From: Turnera subulata | Lineage: Eukaryota; Streptophyta; Magnoliopsida; Malpighiales; Passifloraceae | Assembly: GCA_028386065.3 (NCBI GenBank) | Contig: JAKUCV010002884.1 | Span: forward strand, 1 to 64,000 | Direction of reading: 5' to 3' | DNA length: 64,000 nucleotides | Shown here: in pieces, positions 1 to 8,905 of the stretch | Layout of the letters: each line of letters opens with the position of its first letter | How positions within the stretch are numbered: the first letter of the stretch is position 1 | The notes under the pieces: generated by a model | Told to the model about the DNA's origin: nothing | What the model saw: the letters and a program-made list of their open reading frames with translations, nothing else | Databases searched by the model: none | Made by a program: the position numbers and the translations under genes

Positions 1-143
1 GGCCTACTCCAACCACTCTCAACAATTTCCCAAATTTCTAAGCCTTGACCTTCTAGAAACATTTGCATTCTAACTTTCCAATAGTCAAAGTTTATACCGT
101 CAAAGAAAGGAGCTTTGTGAATATTATACCCCTCAAAAGCCAT
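1..143 (-). pseudogene. Ty1/copia gag N-terminus (partial)
   Basis: Read on the minus strand from an ATG at 143, the sequence encodes MAFEGYNIHKAPFFDGINF followed by DYWKVRMQMFLEGQGLEIW. This is the start of a copia gag protein, the region that packages element RNA. The WKVRM motif after a short hydrophilic leader is typical of the family. The frame is open to the window edge, so the rest of the element lies to the left. A primer-binding-like site stands 42 bp upstream at 185-197. I cannot tell whether the element outside the window is intact. Confidence 0.7.
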
Positions 144-184
144 GATCTTTACTCAAGGAGTTTAATCCTAAACAAAGAGACCTT

Positions 185-197
185 GCTCCGCTACCAA
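185..197 (-). other. Primer-binding site of the copia element
   Basis: On the minus strand this reads TTGGTAGCGGAGC, directly upstream of the copia gag start. The canonical plant initiator-tRNA(Met) PBS is TGGTATCAGAGC. This one differs at two positions but is the same variant found next to the LTRs of the gypsy elements at 8891, 15378 and 43694. Confidence 0.6.
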
Positions 198-356
198 TTC
201 ACAAAATTCTGCACACCAAGTTCACAAAATTCAACTTAAAATGGCATCATGGCTAAAACATAGGGGGAACTAATAAGCACATACTTCAACTTGTTTGTCA
301 TTATCAAAAAGGGGGAAATTGTTGAAAATAATGTTTTGCTAACATTATTTTCAACA
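198..356. repeat. Copia LTR/leader remnant with perfect hairpin
   Basis: The stretch holds a polypurine run AAAAAGGGGGAAAT (306-319) of the kind that precedes copia 3' LTRs. Next comes a perfect inverted repeat: TGTTGAAAATAATGTT (320-335), a 5-base loop, then AACATTATTTTCAACA (341-356). TGTTG...CAACA are copia LTR termini, and the solo LTR at 23682-23935 has similar ends. It is either a very short LTR or an LTR reduced to its two ends. It lies 31 bp past the stop codon of the gene at 388-1566. Confidence 0.5.
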
Positions 357-387
357 TACACGACATGTAAATCAGCCAAAAAGACTC

Positions 388-1566
388 TCATGCACTCTGT
401 GCTTCCAAGAAGGCATTGAAGTCTTCTCTAGCCTTGCGCAAACGGGGAGTAATGCATGAAGCCGGCGAGGCAGGGGACGAGGTTGAGAACCGAACATGCC
501 TGGACGATTCATGGGATTTTCTGGGTGCAGCCGATGATGGTCTTGCGGAGCTGTTCTTGAGCACTCCTTTCCGTTCTTTATCGAAGAGGAATGCAGCATT
601 AACCGGCGAAGTTGCATCATTAGTGGTTGTCCGAATCAACTCGAGTGGCAAGTCAAAGTAAAGATTCATCATGGACTCGCCGTCTTCATGGTCGTTTACT
701 ATAGCGGATGACGCCCAGGAACCGCACTCAAATTTTTCCAGAGACACACTTCTTGATATCACATTCCCTATATCCACTGTCACTACTTGTTCCTCCTTTC
801 TGGCTCTCACCGGCTTGGCCTTGGCGAAACCTGGCAGGTACATGCAGAGGGCGCCACATTTGAACCCCTCGTCGTTGTAGTAATCCGTGTTCTCAACAGC
901 AGCCTTGTGTTCCGCTCTGTTGGCAGCTTCTTCAGCTTTCCCGAAGACACCGGAATAATGTTGTCTATTATCATCAGTTCTTGGATAAGCAGTTGGTTTG
1001 CAAAACCAAAGATCAAGTTCATCAGCGGGCGCACTTGACCTTCCTTCTGCACAGGACTTGCTTCTTTGCAAGTGAATCAGCTGATGCAAGGGAACAAAGC
1101 TGTGTGCCGAAGAATGGCGGCATGCAAGATTGTCAATCTGGCGAGGAGATGCTTGGCTTTCGTTCTTCCATTTCTTCTTCAGGAGGCTGAAGCTGAACCG
1201 AGGGGACGAGCAGGCGGAGCTGGGGAGGCTGCAACTTACCAGCTGCTGCTGCGACGACTTTGCAGGGGATAGAGGACAAAGAACTAGTGGAGGGTCTGCA
1301 CCTGTAGCAATCCGGGGCAACATGAAATTGAAGCTTGCCTCTCTGGAGGATGGTTCTCTTAGTGATATTGGATCCACTCCTATCTGCTTCTCTTTCAGTG
1401 CACTCTCTTTTCTCATCAACATTTTAGGTTCTTCAGCGGGGAGGAATTGTAGCTCGTGGAAATCTTCCCCGGTTGTTAGGATGTCTTGCTCGTTATACAT
1501 TTTGACCACTTTCTGGGAACTGTACTTTGGAGAAGAAATCACAATATCTGAAGCTGGAAGTACCAT
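388..1566 (-). CDS. Uncharacterised plant serine-rich protein, 392 aa
   Basis: A single uninterrupted exon encodes 392 residues with no transmembrane segment or signal peptide that I can see. Landmarks are a serine/proline-rich region (about 95-145), RSKSCAEGR (168-176), FKCGALCMYLPGF followed by basic KAKPVR (235-254), YFDLPLELI (303-311), and a basic serine-rich tail ending RKAREDFNAFLEAQSA. These blocks resemble uncharacterised plant proteins whose cysteine-containing CGALC.(Y/F)LPGF core and RSKS motif recur together; I cannot name a Pfam family with confidence and the function is unknown. The start at 1566 is chosen because a TATA box (TATTTAAA, minus strand, 1622-1615) lies about 50 bp upstream. 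No frameshift or stop is present, unlike the surrounding repeats, so this is probably a functional host gene. Confidence 0.75.
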   Translation of the reverse strand: MVLPASDIVISSPKYSSQKVVKMYNEQDILTTGEDFHELQFLPAEEPKMLMRKESALKEKQIGVDPISLREPSSREASFNFMLPRIATGADPPLVLCPLSPAKSSQQQLVSCSLPSSACSSPRFSFSLLKKKWKNESQASPRQIDNLACRHSSAHSFVPLHQLIHLQRSKSCAEGRSSAPADELDLWFCKPTAYPRTDDNRQHYSGVFGKAEEAANRAEHKAAVENTDYYNDEGFKCGALCMYLPGFAKAKPVRARKEEQVVTVDIGNVISRSVSLEKFECGSWASSAIVNDHEDGESMMNLYFDLPLELIRTTTNDATSPVNAAFLFDKERKGVLKNSSARPSSAAPRKSHESSRHVRFSTSSPASPASCITPRLRKAREDFNAFLEAQSA

Positions 1567-1614
1567 GGTGTTTTTGAGGGTAGAAATGAGGATGCACCGC
1601 GAGAATTGAAGTAC

Positions 1615-1622
1615 TTTAAATA
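1615..1622 (-). promoter_or_regulatory. TATA box for the gene at 388-1566
   Basis: The minus strand reads TATTTAAA about 50 bp upstream of the ATG at 1566. With a usual 25-35 bp TATA-to-start distance, the 5' UTR would be about 20 nt. Confidence 0.5.
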
Positions 1623-1957
1623 GGAGGAAGTATAAGCATGGTCAACTTAGGACGTGGCTACCATGTACAGTCTAGCATCAGTAGTGATTTCCATGTTTCA
1701 ATAGTTCTATAATTTAAAAGTTTTTTTTAATGCATAACTGTTTCTTTATATTTTAATTATTCTTTCACACAATAAAGAACCCCAATCATATCTTGTACCC
1801 ACCACGAATGATCATATAAAATAAACTGTCCCCTAATTAAGAACACTCAAAATAGGATTGATGATGTGCCTGCATCAACATAGCATCTACATGCAACCAA
1901 GCAACACTCCACAATCCACCCTAGTCCAATATAAATTATGTTGAAAAAATAGAGTTT
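1623..1957. other. Intergenic, AT-rich
   Basis: Upstream flank of the gene at 388-1566. I see no gene, RNA or repeat that I can support. Confidence 0.5.
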
Positions 1958-2205
1958 ACCATAAGGGGGGTGTTCACTTAAGGCTAACTCGGGCCTAAAT
2001 TTGTACAATATATATATCATTATTAAGGGGAGGTTAAGATAGACTAGTACAACATATGATATAACCTTCATAACACCACAAGCATAGGGATCCAGACCGT
2101 AGAGACAAGGAGGTCGATCCATAACACTGTGACAGCCTTCACCAACCAGTAATCCAAGTCGAGACTTATAATCCTGACCACGCGCTTCCGCTTCAATGCT
2201 AGAAA
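1958..2205. repeat. Dispersed repeat, copy 1
   Basis: The stretch from ccataagggg...gttcacttaagg to the segment gtagagacaaggagg and accagtaatccaagtcgag is clearly related to 30778-31030 inside the Y3IP1 intron, in the same orientation. Shared blocks are an ATAAGGGG/TTCACTTAAG start, a CGTGGAGACAAGGAG-like core and an AACCCAAGYCGAG end. Only two copies are visible, I do not recognise the family, and neither copy has a long convincing ORF. Confidence 0.55.
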
Positions 2206-2477
2206 ACACAAATAAGCCTCTTTCACCTTCCTGTATTCGCTATAAAATACTTCAATGGTAGTGGAGCCAGTAGGCTTGTTTTCTGATTTATTGTATTAAT
2301 TTTGTGTAAATCAAATGATATATGAATTGTTTATACAGCATACACCATTGGGGTTGAACGGATTGATTTATTCATCCCACCACAGGATTAATTATATATC
2401 ATATATGTATTTTTTTGGATTGTATATTCTTTTCAATTACCGATTCATATGTGTAAATGATCAATGAAAATATAGGG
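2206..2477. other. Intergenic, no gene seen
   Basis: AT-rich sequence between the dispersed repeat and the D-family LTR. I see nothing else in it. Confidence 0.5.
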
Positions 2478-2792
2478 TGTGAACACCCAAATTTAGACCA
2501 TCCGTATTTTATTATTTTAGATTTTTATTGTGTTTTAACCCAAGATTAAAGAGATGATTTAATTTTGGATTAAGAATATATTTGAAGTTTAATTTAATGA
2601 AATATGGAACCCACAGGATTTTGGCCCATAGGAATATATTTCTTGTAGCCCACTTTGGCTCTGATTTTCGTAAAAAATCATAATCAAAGTTACCTTTTGA
2701 TTGAAATGTGAGTTCATGGTTAAATTGACTTCGCATGTAATTATGTTAATGGGAGTGATCTGGAGGAGTAGCCACCAAGAGAGGAGTATATT

Positions 2793-5700
2793 TGAAACGC
2801 CCCGACCCGTATTTACCGTACACAGTAAACACGTGCCGGAACTGTAACGACCCAACCAATCAAACCCAGCATACAGTGTATAAAACATAAACTCTGGCTC
2901 AACAGCCCAAAATATAAACAACAGTATGGCCCTACGGCCCAACATCAAAACATATCACCCGAACCCGGGATCATCTATAACATCATAATCGGCCCAATGG
3001 CCCAACAAAACAATAAATTGCGTAGCGGAAGACTTATAAAACTCACAAAGTCACAGTATGCGATACTAATGCAAACTATGGATCCGAGTCCTGTCCAAGG
3101 GATAACGCCACAGCCTGTCTGGAATGCCACATACCTGAACCATGAATAATTCATTCTACGGGATGAAAGGCCGCAGGTGAGGGGTGAGTCCGAAGTGCTC
3201 ACCGACGAAGGATAAACAGAGACATGCAGGCACCTATAATACTTCAAGAGGAAATACAGACAATAGTCACATCCATACCAAAGACAATACCATACAAGAC
3301 AGACCAAACTCAAAGACTCGTCCCAAACATACCCAGATTTTATTATTATTCCAATTTTATCTTTCCGGCCCTCGTCACGGATAAGCTAAGGTCGTACCAG
3401 GCTTTCAACCTGTTTATGGTGCTAGATCAAAAAGAACCCGGGATCAACATCCCAATATCAATCTCAGGGATCAACATCCCAATCACAGTCTCAGAGGGAT
3501 CAACATCCCAATTACAATCTCAGGGATCAACATCCCAATCACAATCTCAGAGGGATCAACATCCCAATCACAATTTCAGGGATCAACATCCCAATCACAA
3601 TCTCAGGGATCAACATCCCAATCAAACCGGCATCAACATGCCCATCACAAGTAACCCAGATCATGGCCACCACAAAACAGTCTCTAACCATCCGGTCGTA
3701 CCTCTACTTACCACGTGACAATAAAATCACCATCTCAAATCAACTTCCAATTTCCATTTTCTTTTTCCCAATTATCCATATCATAATTTATTCTAATTAT
3801 CCAATCACAACACAGTCCACTGACAACAATCCCAATATCAATAACAGTCAAACAATTGTCCAACTTCCTATTAACTCAAGTTATACAACAGATCAATCCG
3901 TCAACAGTTTCATAGCGTCAATTACTCACAACCACAGTATCCAATAAACCAATAATAGTCAACACAACAATTCAATCAAGCAGAACAATATCAAGAATCA
4001 CACACAGAAACGACATCAACAAATCCGAATCATCAAATATCCAACAATAATGTATATCATCACAATTTCCAATACTCATTTTCTCAAGTTGTTCAACTTA
4101 CCATTACCACAGGTTAACCCACAGACTAAACCATCAACATTTCATAACACCAATTATTCACAATTAACAGTTCAACATCATTTACAACACAATATTCACA
4201 GAACCGATATCACAGACCAACAACAACAACAACAACAACCATATCAACAGTTCAACCTAACAACAAAACACGCAAAGTATTACAGGCACATATCAAGGGT
4301 TATACATCCTCACCTTGGCCGATTACTCAACTCCGAAGACAATGACCGGTCCCAAGCCGGTTCCACCGGAAACTGCCCGATATCCAAACCTATACAGCAA
4401 AACAACATGCTCACATAAATGCACATAATCGGTATACTATGTTGCCACAAATTATAAATTAAACCCCCCTTGGTTGTACGTCCCGGTTATATTTCATAAG
4501 ACTATCTTTAGTCGTTTTTAAATCCTTTCCGAAAATAATATATCGTGCGTATATCCGCATATTACTTCGGTATTTAATACTTTAATTAAATCTCTTTTCA
4601 AAATATTTTTATGAAGTTATTTATCATTTTCCAAAAATTATAATCATCATAAAATACCTTTCTTTTTCTAGAAAGACATGTATTTTTATTTATATTTCCA
4701 AAATTATTATGTAAAATAATTATAATTCTCCAAAAATATAATTACCATAACATATTTTCCTAAAAATATATTGTATGCTTATACTCCCAAAATATTTATA
4801 GTACATATGCCCCTTCCTAAAATATTTTTATATTTATATAACTCAACTTATATTTTTTTTCCATAAGGTATTTACCATCATTAATTTTTTTGAAGATAAT
4901 CATATATATATATATTTATATATATTTTCCAGAAATATATTCCCATATACAATTATCATTATTATATATATATTCTTTTTGAAAGTATCCATAGTATATA
5001 TCTTTTTTCTAAAAGGTAACTATCATAACATATATTAAAGGTATTTACCGTTTATTATTTTCTGGTAAAACATTTACATAGTATATGTCCTTAAGAGAAT
5101 TTACCATAATTTAATAATTATGGTATAATCATCATACGGAAGCAATTATTTCTTTTATTCCACAAAATATAACCATCTACTATGTATTCATTTATTTTTT
5201 TTCAGAAGGTATAATCCATATTATGTGTATTTTTCCAGATTTTATTTTCCAATTTTTATCACATTATTATTAATTATCCCGGACTGGGCCTTCATTCCTA
5301 CTATTGGACCATGAACAGCCCCACGGTTTGGTCCAGAGAGACATCCAACCGGCCCAGGCGCATTCCCAGGCCCAGACCACCAACTCAGCCCAAGTACTCA
5401 AACTAACCCTAAAGCCTGACCCGTTTGAGGGTCGGGTCGCTTACCTCAACCCGGCACTTCACTGGTCAAAAGCAGCAGCAGCAGCAACGCGATGTCGAGA
5501 CGGCGGCAGGACGAACGACGAGAGACAACGGCCGATGCGGTGAGAGGCGCGCGGAAAGGAGAGCGCGACTGCGGTGGTCGTTGCGAGCAGAGGAGAGGAA
5601 ACCCCGGGGTGGTTCGCCGTGCGTGTGGAGGATGGCGACGGCCTGCAGCAACGGCGTGCGGTGCAACGAGGAAGGCGGCTCTGCTTGGCGAGGTAGCGGG

Positions 5701-6533
5701 AGGAACGAAGCTGCAGGTGCGGTGATGTCGGGTCGCGACTGTCTTCTCGATCCGGTGCTATACGGTGAAGGCGAGACGAGGAAGAAGAGTTGCTGGTGGC
5801 GTGTAAGTGAGGCGGCAGCAGGTGGTTGTGTCGGGTGGTCTCGGTCACGGGGAGAAGAGGAAGGACGAGGGCGGCTGGACTCGGATGGCTGCAAGCCTGT
5901 GGTGGCGTCGGCCGGTGGTGGAGGTGGTGGATTGGTGGAGGCTCGGCCAATGGTCGTGTTTTGTTTGTGTTTTGTGTTGTTTTTTTATTATTCCGGTTGG
6001 TTCCTTTACTTTCTTCTTTTGTTTTTCAGGGGAAGAGGAAGCACAACTGGTTGGTGTTTTACAGGCAGAAGAAAAGAATTAGGTGTGTGTTTTGCAGGTA
6101 CATGAATATGAGTTGCAGGTTGGGTTTTGGCAACGGGAGTATAAGCAAAATGATGTGCACTGGGAGCAGGTAGTCACAGGTATCACAGGAGAAAAAAAAA
6201 AAAGCGAGCATCTCACGAGCAACACAGTCCATCACAGGTCCACAGTGGGTGGCGGCTGCGTGACTCAATCACGCAGTCGTGTCCAGACCAGACCAGAAAA
6301 CAACTGATACTCCCACTTAGTTATTTTCCGGTGTGATTTTTTTGAGGATTCCGGGACCCGAAAAATACCAACATTGGTCAGAAAAATCTCGAGCGTGGGA
6401 AAAGACTCGGTTTTGAAAAACAACGCCCGATTTACCTTGAATTAATTACCCAAGATTAATTCATTCGGTAAATCACTGTGTAACGACTTTTACAGTCCCG
6501 GTAAAAATCTAAATTTTTACCCTGGCTATTACA
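2793..6533 (-). repeat. Element A left (3') LTR
   Basis: Long LTR of 3741 bp containing a minisatellite at 3441-3660, a very AT-rich middle (about 4500-5270) and a GC-rich segment near 5440-5950. Blocks near its start and end are shared with the LTRs of element C. The GC-rich segment gives long open frames in several phases, which I take to be composition effects. Confidence 0.9.
3441..3660. repeat. LTR minisatellite, ~27-29 bp unit
   Basis: Seven units of GGGATCAACATCCCAATCAC plus AATCTCA(GA), then one degenerate unit starting GGCATCAACATGCCC. Each unit contains the inverted pair GGGAT/ATCCC. The other LTR of the same element has six units plus one degenerate unit (9554-9736). The LTRs of C carry a related but shorter array. 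Confidence 0.85.
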
Positions 6534-6560
6534 TTCTACCCCCCTTAAAAAAATTTTGTC
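6534..6560 (-). other. Element A polypurine tract
   Basis: The minus strand reads TTTTTTTAAGGGGGGTAGAA immediately before the LTR terminus. This purine-rich tract would prime plus-strand synthesis and sets the element's orientation as minus. Confidence 0.8.
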
Positions 6561-6676
6561 CCCAAAATTCCGTCTTATCGGTGGGTCCTACCACGATAAG
6601 CTTCTGGCACTCTCTGCCAGGTGTCCAAACTCAACGCGAGATACCGCTTATACCCTTAAGCGACATCTCCTCCGCT

Positions 6677-6684
6677 TATAAATA
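6677..6684 (+). promoter_or_regulatory. TATA box of ORF-a in element A
   Basis: TATAAATA starts exactly 41 bp before the ATG at 6718. Element B has TATAAAAA, also 41 bp before its ORF-a ATG. The upstream block GGTCCTACCACGATAAG and CCAGGTGTCC is conserved between both elements. Confidence 0.7.
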
Positions 6685-6717
6685 CCAACCTCATAACTGA
6701 GATACTCACTCTCAGCC

Positions 6718-7095
6718 ATGGACTCTCCACTAAGATCAAGAACCACCTCAGACTCCGAGGACAACAGCTACATCGGTGGTACTGCCTTTCCGACAAGCTC
6801 CGATGAAGAACCACCAAAGAAGCGCTTCAAGACGAACATCATCGGTCTGAAAGAACACATGGTCGTCTCTAGCAGACAGCGAAAAAAGCGTGCTGGCAAA
6901 GAAGCTGAGGATAGGAAGGGCAAGGCAACTGCTGAAAGCAGCACTCCGCAGCAGACTCTGACGCAGCTGAACGTCTCACTGAAGAAGATCAGCTCGGCGG
7001 TGATGCAGATAGAACTGGCGTGCGCGAAACTCTTTCCTCACATGAAGAACGTCCAAAAACTTGTAAAAGACTTAGAGAAGCATGTAACTCAATAG
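6718..7095 (+). CDS. ORF-a of element A, antisense basic protein, 125 aa
   Basis: The frame lies on the strand opposite to the retroelement transcript. It begins MDSPLRSRTTSDSEDNSYIG and has an acidic/serine-rich start, a PPKKRFK basic cluster (about residues 33-39), a second cluster RQRKKR (about 53-58), and a C-terminal helical segment rich in leucine and lysine (about 80-125). The two basic clusters look like nuclear localisation signals; that is inference. The homologue in element B (13148-13546, 132 aa) is intact, with the N-terminal half nearly identical and the tail more diverged. It has its own TATA box, and an AATAAA (7134-7139) follows the stop. I do not recognise the family and assign no function. 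Confidence 0.7.
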   Translation: MDSPLRSRTTSDSEDNSYIGGTAFPTSSDEEPPKKRFKTNIIGLKEHMVVSSRQRKKRAGKEAEDRKGKATAESSTPQQTLTQLNVSLKKISSAVMQIELACAKLFPHMKNVQKLVKDLEKHVTQ

Positions 7096-7139
7096 AGTAC
7101 CTCTTCTCTGTATTGTAAAACCGTTATAAATTAAATAAA

Positions 7140-7843
7140 ATAAGTTTTCTTTTTAAATCAAAACGCTTATGTTACGAAGTCTTATGTTAAACAGAAAAAT
7201 AAAACATCTCAAAGCAAAATAAAAATCAACAATAAGAATATAAAATCAAACATAATGAAATTAAAAATAAAATTCGTTTAACAAGACCAAAACATAAAGA
7301 AGTTAAAACAAAACATGCTTTTATGCTCGACGCTCTAGATCGGTCATAGACATCCTCGATCCCGAGAAACGTGACATGCACAGCTAACGGTGATGTCGGT
7401 TTTCCTCGTGAAAAAGACGTCTGTTAACCCGCAAGGCGATGATCACGAGAGCGTCCTGTGTCCCTCGATAGAAACGTTATCCACTTGCTCACAAATTCCG
7501 CATAAGCCAAAAACGTCTGTCAAGTCTCGTGTCCCTCCATGGTGTCCGAACAGGTGTAAGCTTGTCGCACATGCGCTCTACTCGAGGTATCGTCCCATTA
7601 GTCTAGCCTCAACGATCACGGATGCATGTGATAAAAGATGCAGGAAAATATAGAAAAACCATAAAAAGAAAGGACAAGGTAGCCAGGGCGAAAGAAATCG
7701 TGAGTTGGAAAAGAGCTGAAAAACACTGGCAATTGTAGCCCGAAAATGTATAAAGTAACGAAGCAAATAAATGAAGCAACGGCAAAATTTTCTAAAAGCA
7801 AAATCTTGAAAATCGAAAACAGTAATCACGCTCCTCATAAGAG
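7140..7843 (+). promoter_or_regulatory. Conserved spacer between ORF-a and ORF-b (element A)
   Basis: The part at about 7325-7640 closely matches 13755-14075 in element B. Shared blocks include GGCGATGATCACG, TGTGTCCCTCGA, GCCAAAAACGTCT and GTAAGCTTGTCGCAC. Frames are not conserved because an indel changes phase and A has a stop in B's frame. I therefore read it as a non-coding upstream region of ORF-b, or possibly an RNA. ACGT-type cores are frequent. Confidence 0.5.
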
Positions 7844-7851
7844 TATAAATG
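7844..7851 (+). promoter_or_regulatory. TATA box of ORF-b in element A
   Basis: TATAAATG begins 118 bp before the ATG at 7962. In element B, TATAAAAG begins 119 bp before the equivalent ATG. Confidence 0.6.
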
Positions 7852-7961
7852 ACGGAGCGGTGAGGTGTAAATCATCAAAAGAATTTGAAAGCAAGTTTGT
7901 AACACGTTTAGAAAAATAAACACAAACACGTTCAGTAAAAACACAAAATCGCCAAGTCAGA

Positions 7962-8645
7962 ATGCCTGCTCCATCATCCGTCTTCTTCGTCGAAGGTGCC
8001 AACCTAGGCAGAAGAAACCGGCTGGCCTACAGCATGATCAACGAGCGTCCAGAGGAACTACCAAACGAGCTCGAAAGAATGCCTCGTCTGGTCTTCGTCG
8101 ACGAACTCTACTCGTCCAGATTCTTCGTCACTCCCATGGAAGAGACGTTCTTCCTGGAGGACCATGGCACTCTGAGGACCTCCTTCTACGGCTCGGCCAA
8201 CTCCGTCATGTTTTTCATCTCTGAAAGACTTCAGGAGTTCAACCTAGAGTCCACTTGCCATTCCCTGGAGCAAGGTACCTACTACCAGCTCTCGATGACT
8301 GCCCAAAGCATGCCCAGAATGACTCGATTACCTCCAACTTGGCCAAAGGCCCGACTACTAGTGTGGAACTGCAGAGGAGTCGCTAGGCGTTCCCAGGAGT
8401 TCTCGCGTACCCTGAGGGACCTGAAGAACCAGTATAAGCCAAACATGGTTCTTCTCACGGAGACCCAATGGCAGCCTGAAGACGATCACGGTCTCATCCC
8501 ACTCCGGTTCTCTGCAGCAAACCGTTTCGAGCTTCCTGGCCAGAACAATGCGGGTGGCATGTGGTTCTCGTGGAACGACAACATCAGGGTCAACATCAAC
8601 AATGACCCCAATAGCTTCAGGGTCAATGTCGTTCCAAGGCGATGA
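7962..8645 (+). CDS. ORF-b of element A, unknown domain plus LINE endonuclease-like fragment, 227 aa
   Basis: Antisense to the retroelement transcript. Residues 1-115 (start MPAPSSVFFVEGANLGRRNR) form a domain I do not recognise. From about residue 127 the protein matches the N-terminus of plant LINE endonucleases of the exonuclease-endonuclease-phosphatase fold: LLVWNCRGVARR, then KPNMVLLTETQW, then GGMWFSW and a final SFRVNVVP. The conserved Asn of WNCRG and Glu of LTETQ, which help bind metal in active family members, are present. The protein stops before the catalytic Asp/His part, so nuclease activity is unlikely. Element B has a 227-codon homologue with one stop codon. In the first 115 codons I count 37 codon differences that are synonymous and 14 that change the residue, which points to selection on the protein. 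Confidence 0.75.
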   Translation: MPAPSSVFFVEGANLGRRNRLAYSMINERPEELPNELERMPRLVFVDELYSSRFFVTPMEETFFLEDHGTLRTSFYGSANSVMFFISERLQEFNLESTCHSLEQGTYYQLSMTAQSMPRMTRLPPTWPKARLLVWNCRGVARRSQEFSRTLRDLKNQYKPNMVLLTETQWQPEDDHGLIPLRFSAANRFELPGQNNAGGMWFSWNDNIRVNINNDPNSFRVNVVPRR

Positions 8646-8890
8646 ATGTATTTTTATTTTTTTTATCAAATATCAATGTAATATTTATGTTTGTAATGAA
8701 AATATTAGTATTATTAATAATATTTATAATTCCGCTTATTTATGGCATCATTTACCCCATATGTGAATGTTCTGCGATAGTTGGATCCAAGATGCACTAA
8801 CTAAATGATATAAAATAATAAACAAATGGAGCGAACTATGCAAACAAGGGCAACAAACACACAAAGACTGCCCAACAAGACCTAACGCAC

Positions 8891-8902
8891 GCTCCGCTAC
8901 CA
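8891..8902 (-). other. Element A primer-binding site
   Basis: The minus strand reads TGGTAGCGGAGC, three bases inside the right LTR. It is a two-base variant of the initiator-tRNA(Met) PBS, and is shared with elements B and C and the copia at the left edge. Confidence 0.75.
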
Positions 8903-8905
8903 AAA

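Noticed and set aside
185..197. tRNA gene fragments at TTGGTAGCGGAGC sites
   Set aside because: Only the 3' acceptor complement is present and each site adjoins an LTR or gag start; these are primer-binding sites.
3441..3660. CRISPR-like array
   Set aside because: Units are directly adjacent with no unique spacers, in a plant LTR; it is a minisatellite.
5425..6105. Long open frames on both strands in the GC-rich part of the A LTR, with parallels at 12256-12884, 17592-18432, 20392-21065, 38202-39022, 45137-45918 and 63075-63642
   Set aside because: The frames occur in several phases at once, are of low complexity (Arg/Ser/Pro-rich) and change frame between the two LTRs of the same element. 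GC-rich LTR composition explains them.
7390..7653. Possible third ORF in the cassette spacer (with 13868-14104 in B)
   Set aside because: Short shared peptide stretch CKLVAHALYSR, but the upstream part is out of phase between copies and A has a stop in B's frame. Nucleotide conservation without frame conservation.
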